Below are positions 13,784 to 15,083 of a stretch of 15,083 nucleotides of DNA, piece after piece. The stretch is from Acidaminobacter sp. (GTDB taxonomy: Bacteria > Bacillota_A > Clostridia > Peptostreptococcales > Acidaminobacteraceae). Within the stretch, counting starts at the first letter, position 1; every line of letters starts with the position of its first letter. The stretch spans positions 1 through 15,083 of the forward strand of contig WXFH01000192.1 in NCBI GenBank assembly GCA_009881125.1, written 5' to 3'. A model generated the notes under the pieces. That model had not been told where the DNA came from. It made no database searches and saw only the letters and a program-made list of their open reading frames with translations. The translations under genes and the position numbers were made by a program.

Positions 13784-14962
13784 ATGACAGTTCAAGATAG
13801 CAAGAGAAGTTTTTTGGGGTACAGACGAGCGAACGGGAGCGTTGGAATCCGCAACAAGATTCTGGTCCTGCCCACCGTCTCCTGTTCTGCAGAGACGGCA
13901 CGAATTATTGCCGGGCAGGTTCAAGGGGCAGTGACATTCCAGAACCAACAGGGCTGCGGCCAGATGGGGGCAGATGCGAAGCGCACCATTGATATTCTTA
14001 TTGGACTGGGTGTCAATCCAAACGTTTATGGCGTCGTCGTAGTAGGTCTTGGCTGCGAAACCGCGCAGCCTAAGATGATCGCTGCCGAAATCGCCAAATC
14101 CGGGAAGCCGGTTGAGGCGGTTGTCATTCAAGAAGAGGGCGGAACGCTGAATGCCATTATGAAAGGGATCCGTTATGCCACAGACATGAGTATTCAGATG
14201 TCTTTGGAGGAAAAGGTCGCTTGTGATCTGTCTGAACTTGTCGTTGCTTTGGAGTGTGGCGGCTCGGATCCGACTTCCGGCCTGGCTTCCAATCCAAGCA
14301 TGGGCTACGCCTCGGATTTAATTGTGGCAGCAGGCGGGACGACAATTTTGAGTGAGACCACTGAGTTTATTGGGGCTGAGCATGTGCTGGCAGCTCGGGC
14401 TATTGATCCTAAGGTTTCGGAGGATATTTTCCACATCGTTCACCGTCTTGAAGTCTCAGTCGAGGAATGGGGCGGCAGCCTCAGAGGCGGCAACCCGTCT
14501 CCGGGTAATATTGAAGGTGGAATTACAACTATTGAAGAAAAATCTCTTGGCTGCATTTTTAAAGGCGGGACTTCGCCTACTGTGGAGGTCGTGGATTATG
14601 GGGTCAAACCATCCAGAAAAGGTCTCGTCGTCATGGATACGCCTGGCTTTGACGTGGATTCTGTTGTAGGCATGGTAGCCGGTGGTGCTCAAATTTGCGT
14701 CTTTACGACGGGGAGAGGAACACCGGTAGGCAATGGCCTCGTGCCGGTCATTAAGCTGACGGGCAATTCGATTACTTATGAAAAGATGAAGGACAACATT
14801 GATATCAACGCAGGGGTCATCCTTGAAGGACTAAAATCAGTGGATGAGCTTGGGCGAGAGGTCTTTGAAGAGGTCGTCAAAGTCGCGAATGGCAAATATA
14901 CAAAAGCTGAAGTTTACGGTTTCAGCGAGTTTGGCGTGTGGCGCTGCGGTGCCAGTGTTTAG
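13784..14962 (+). CDS. UxaA-type dehydratase/lyase large subunit
   Basis: A 392-residue catalytic subunit homologous to the C-terminal part of altronate/galactarate dehydratases and to sulfolactate sulfo-lyase beta subunit SuyB. Motifs: FLGYRRANGSVGIRNKILVL (10-29), QQGCGQMGAD (55-64), GLGCET (88-93), ECGGSDPTSGLASNPSMG (157-174), SETTEFIGAEHVL (190-202), GNIEGGITTIEEKSLGC (241-257), MDTPGFD (284-290), FTTGRGTPVG (307-316) and DINAG (340-344). C34, C58, C91 and C158 are candidate metal ligands; known relatives depend on iron. The reaction would be anti-elimination of water (or, if SuyB-like, sulfite) from a 2-hydroxy acid, giving a 2-keto acid. Sequence alone does not separate altronate-, galactarate- or sulfolactate-type activity. 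It is the last gene before a terminator. Confidence 0.9.
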   Translation: MTVQDSKRSFLGYRRANGSVGIRNKILVLPTVSCSAETARIIAGQVQGAVTFQNQQGCGQMGADAKRTIDILIGLGVNPNVYGVVVVGLGCETAQPKMIAAEIAKSGKPVEAVVIQEEGGTLNAIMKGIRYATDMSIQMSLEEKVACDLSELVVALECGGSDPTSGLASNPSMGYASDLIVAAGGTTILSETTEFIGAEHVLAARAIDPKVSEDIFHIVHRLEVSVEEWGGSLRGGNPSPGNIEGGITTIEEKSLGCIFKGGTSPTVEVVDYGVKPSRKGLVVMDTPGFDVDSVVGMVAGGAQICVFTTGRGTPVGNGLVPVIKLTGNSITYEKMKDNIDINAGVILEGLKSVDELGREVFEEVVKVANGKYTKAEVYGFSEFGVWRCGASV

Positions 14963-14985
14963 GTTTTTTAATTATCATCAAAATA

Positions 14986-15048
14986 GGGAAGCAATTTCAG
15001 TGTCTGACGATCTCATCGACAGGGCACTGGATCTGCTTCCCATTTTTT
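14986..15048 (+). terminator. Structured intrinsic terminator at the operon end
   Basis: GGGAAGCA (14986-14993) pairs with TGCTTCCC (15034-15041), followed by A and TTTTTT (15043-15048). Inside, CAGTG (14998-15002) pairs with CACTG (15025-15029), and CGAT/ATCG can close a small apical loop. The stem-plus-U-tract layout fits an intrinsic terminator, though the hairpin is unusually long. The remaining 35 bases to the window edge show no supportable gene. Confidence 0.7.
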
Positions 15049-15083
15049 ATTTACATGATCAGAGATTATGGCAAGAGGGCGTC

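Larger units (their letters stand above)
3704..15048 (+). other. Predicted ten-gene operon for hydroxy/sugar-acid uptake and catabolism
   Basis: From the sigma-54 promoter to the structured terminator after the last gene, ten genes run in one direction. Gaps are -4, 53, 97, 13, 20, 111, 96, 12 and 4 bases using the preferred starts. None of the gaps contains a recognisable promoter or a hairpin with a U-tract. Two gaps contain strong hairpins without U-tracts, which may tune expression rather than end transcription. Co-transcription is an inference from spacing and function. Confidence 0.65.

Noticed and set aside
15055..15083. Possible start of another gene at the window edge (ATG at 15055 or 15070)
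   Set aside because: No ribosome binding site precedes it, it follows the terminator T-run immediately, and too few codons are visible.

Overview
The window looks like chromosomal DNA of a Gram-positive anaerobe of the Clostridia (Bacillota). Strong GGAGG-type ribosome binding sites precede almost every gene. The regulator combines a PrpR-type sensor domain with a sigma-54 activator module. The solute receptor is a lipoprotein with a lipobox, and the altronate-dehydratase-type enzyme is split into two ORFs, a common arrangement in Firmicutes. I cannot name a species. All genes lie on the + strand. I saw no transposase, tRNA, rRNA or CRISPR array.

Region 1 (1-1650) holds two stand-alone genes: an aldo/keto reductase, and a GNAT acetyltransferase of the phosphinothricin-acetyltransferase type. 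A long imperfect hairpin lies between them. Nothing ties either gene to the region that follows.

Region 2 (1667-3766) is the control block. A 614-residue sigma-54-dependent activator (PrpR_N, PAS-like, AAA+, Fis-type HTH) is followed by a 255-base intergenic region. That region carries two adjacent GCAACGTTGC palindromes, which together form a terminator-like hairpin, and then a textbook -24/-12 promoter about 46 bases before the next start codon.

Region 3 (3767-14962) is a probable ten-gene operon ending at a structured terminator. Order: four-carbon acid-sugar kinase (DtnK-like); PdxA2-like dehydrogenase; a complete tripartite tricarboxylate transporter (receptor TctC, small membrane protein TctB, large membrane protein TctA); a zinc-dependent medium-chain dehydrogenase; a LarA-superfamily protein that keeps the nickel-pincer and catalytic residues; an IlvD/Edd-family Fe-S dehydratase; and the small (SAF) and large subunits of a UxaA-type dehydratase or lyase. 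Two strong intergenic hairpins without U-tracts (7174-7218 and 10384-10430) may set relative expression.

Working model (inference): an external hydroxy- or sugar acid, perhaps threonate or erythronate, is sensed by the PrpR_N regulator and imported by the Tct system. One branch (kinase + PdxA2) matches the known D-threonate route to dihydroxyacetone phosphate. The second branch (dehydrogenase, LarA-like epimerase or racemase, two unrelated dehydratases) would interconvert stereoisomers and dehydrate them to 2-keto-3-deoxy acids. No aldolase, keto-deoxy-acid kinase or nickel-pincer biosynthesis gene is in the window, so the second branch is incomplete here. This second branch is the most likely place for undescribed chemistry.
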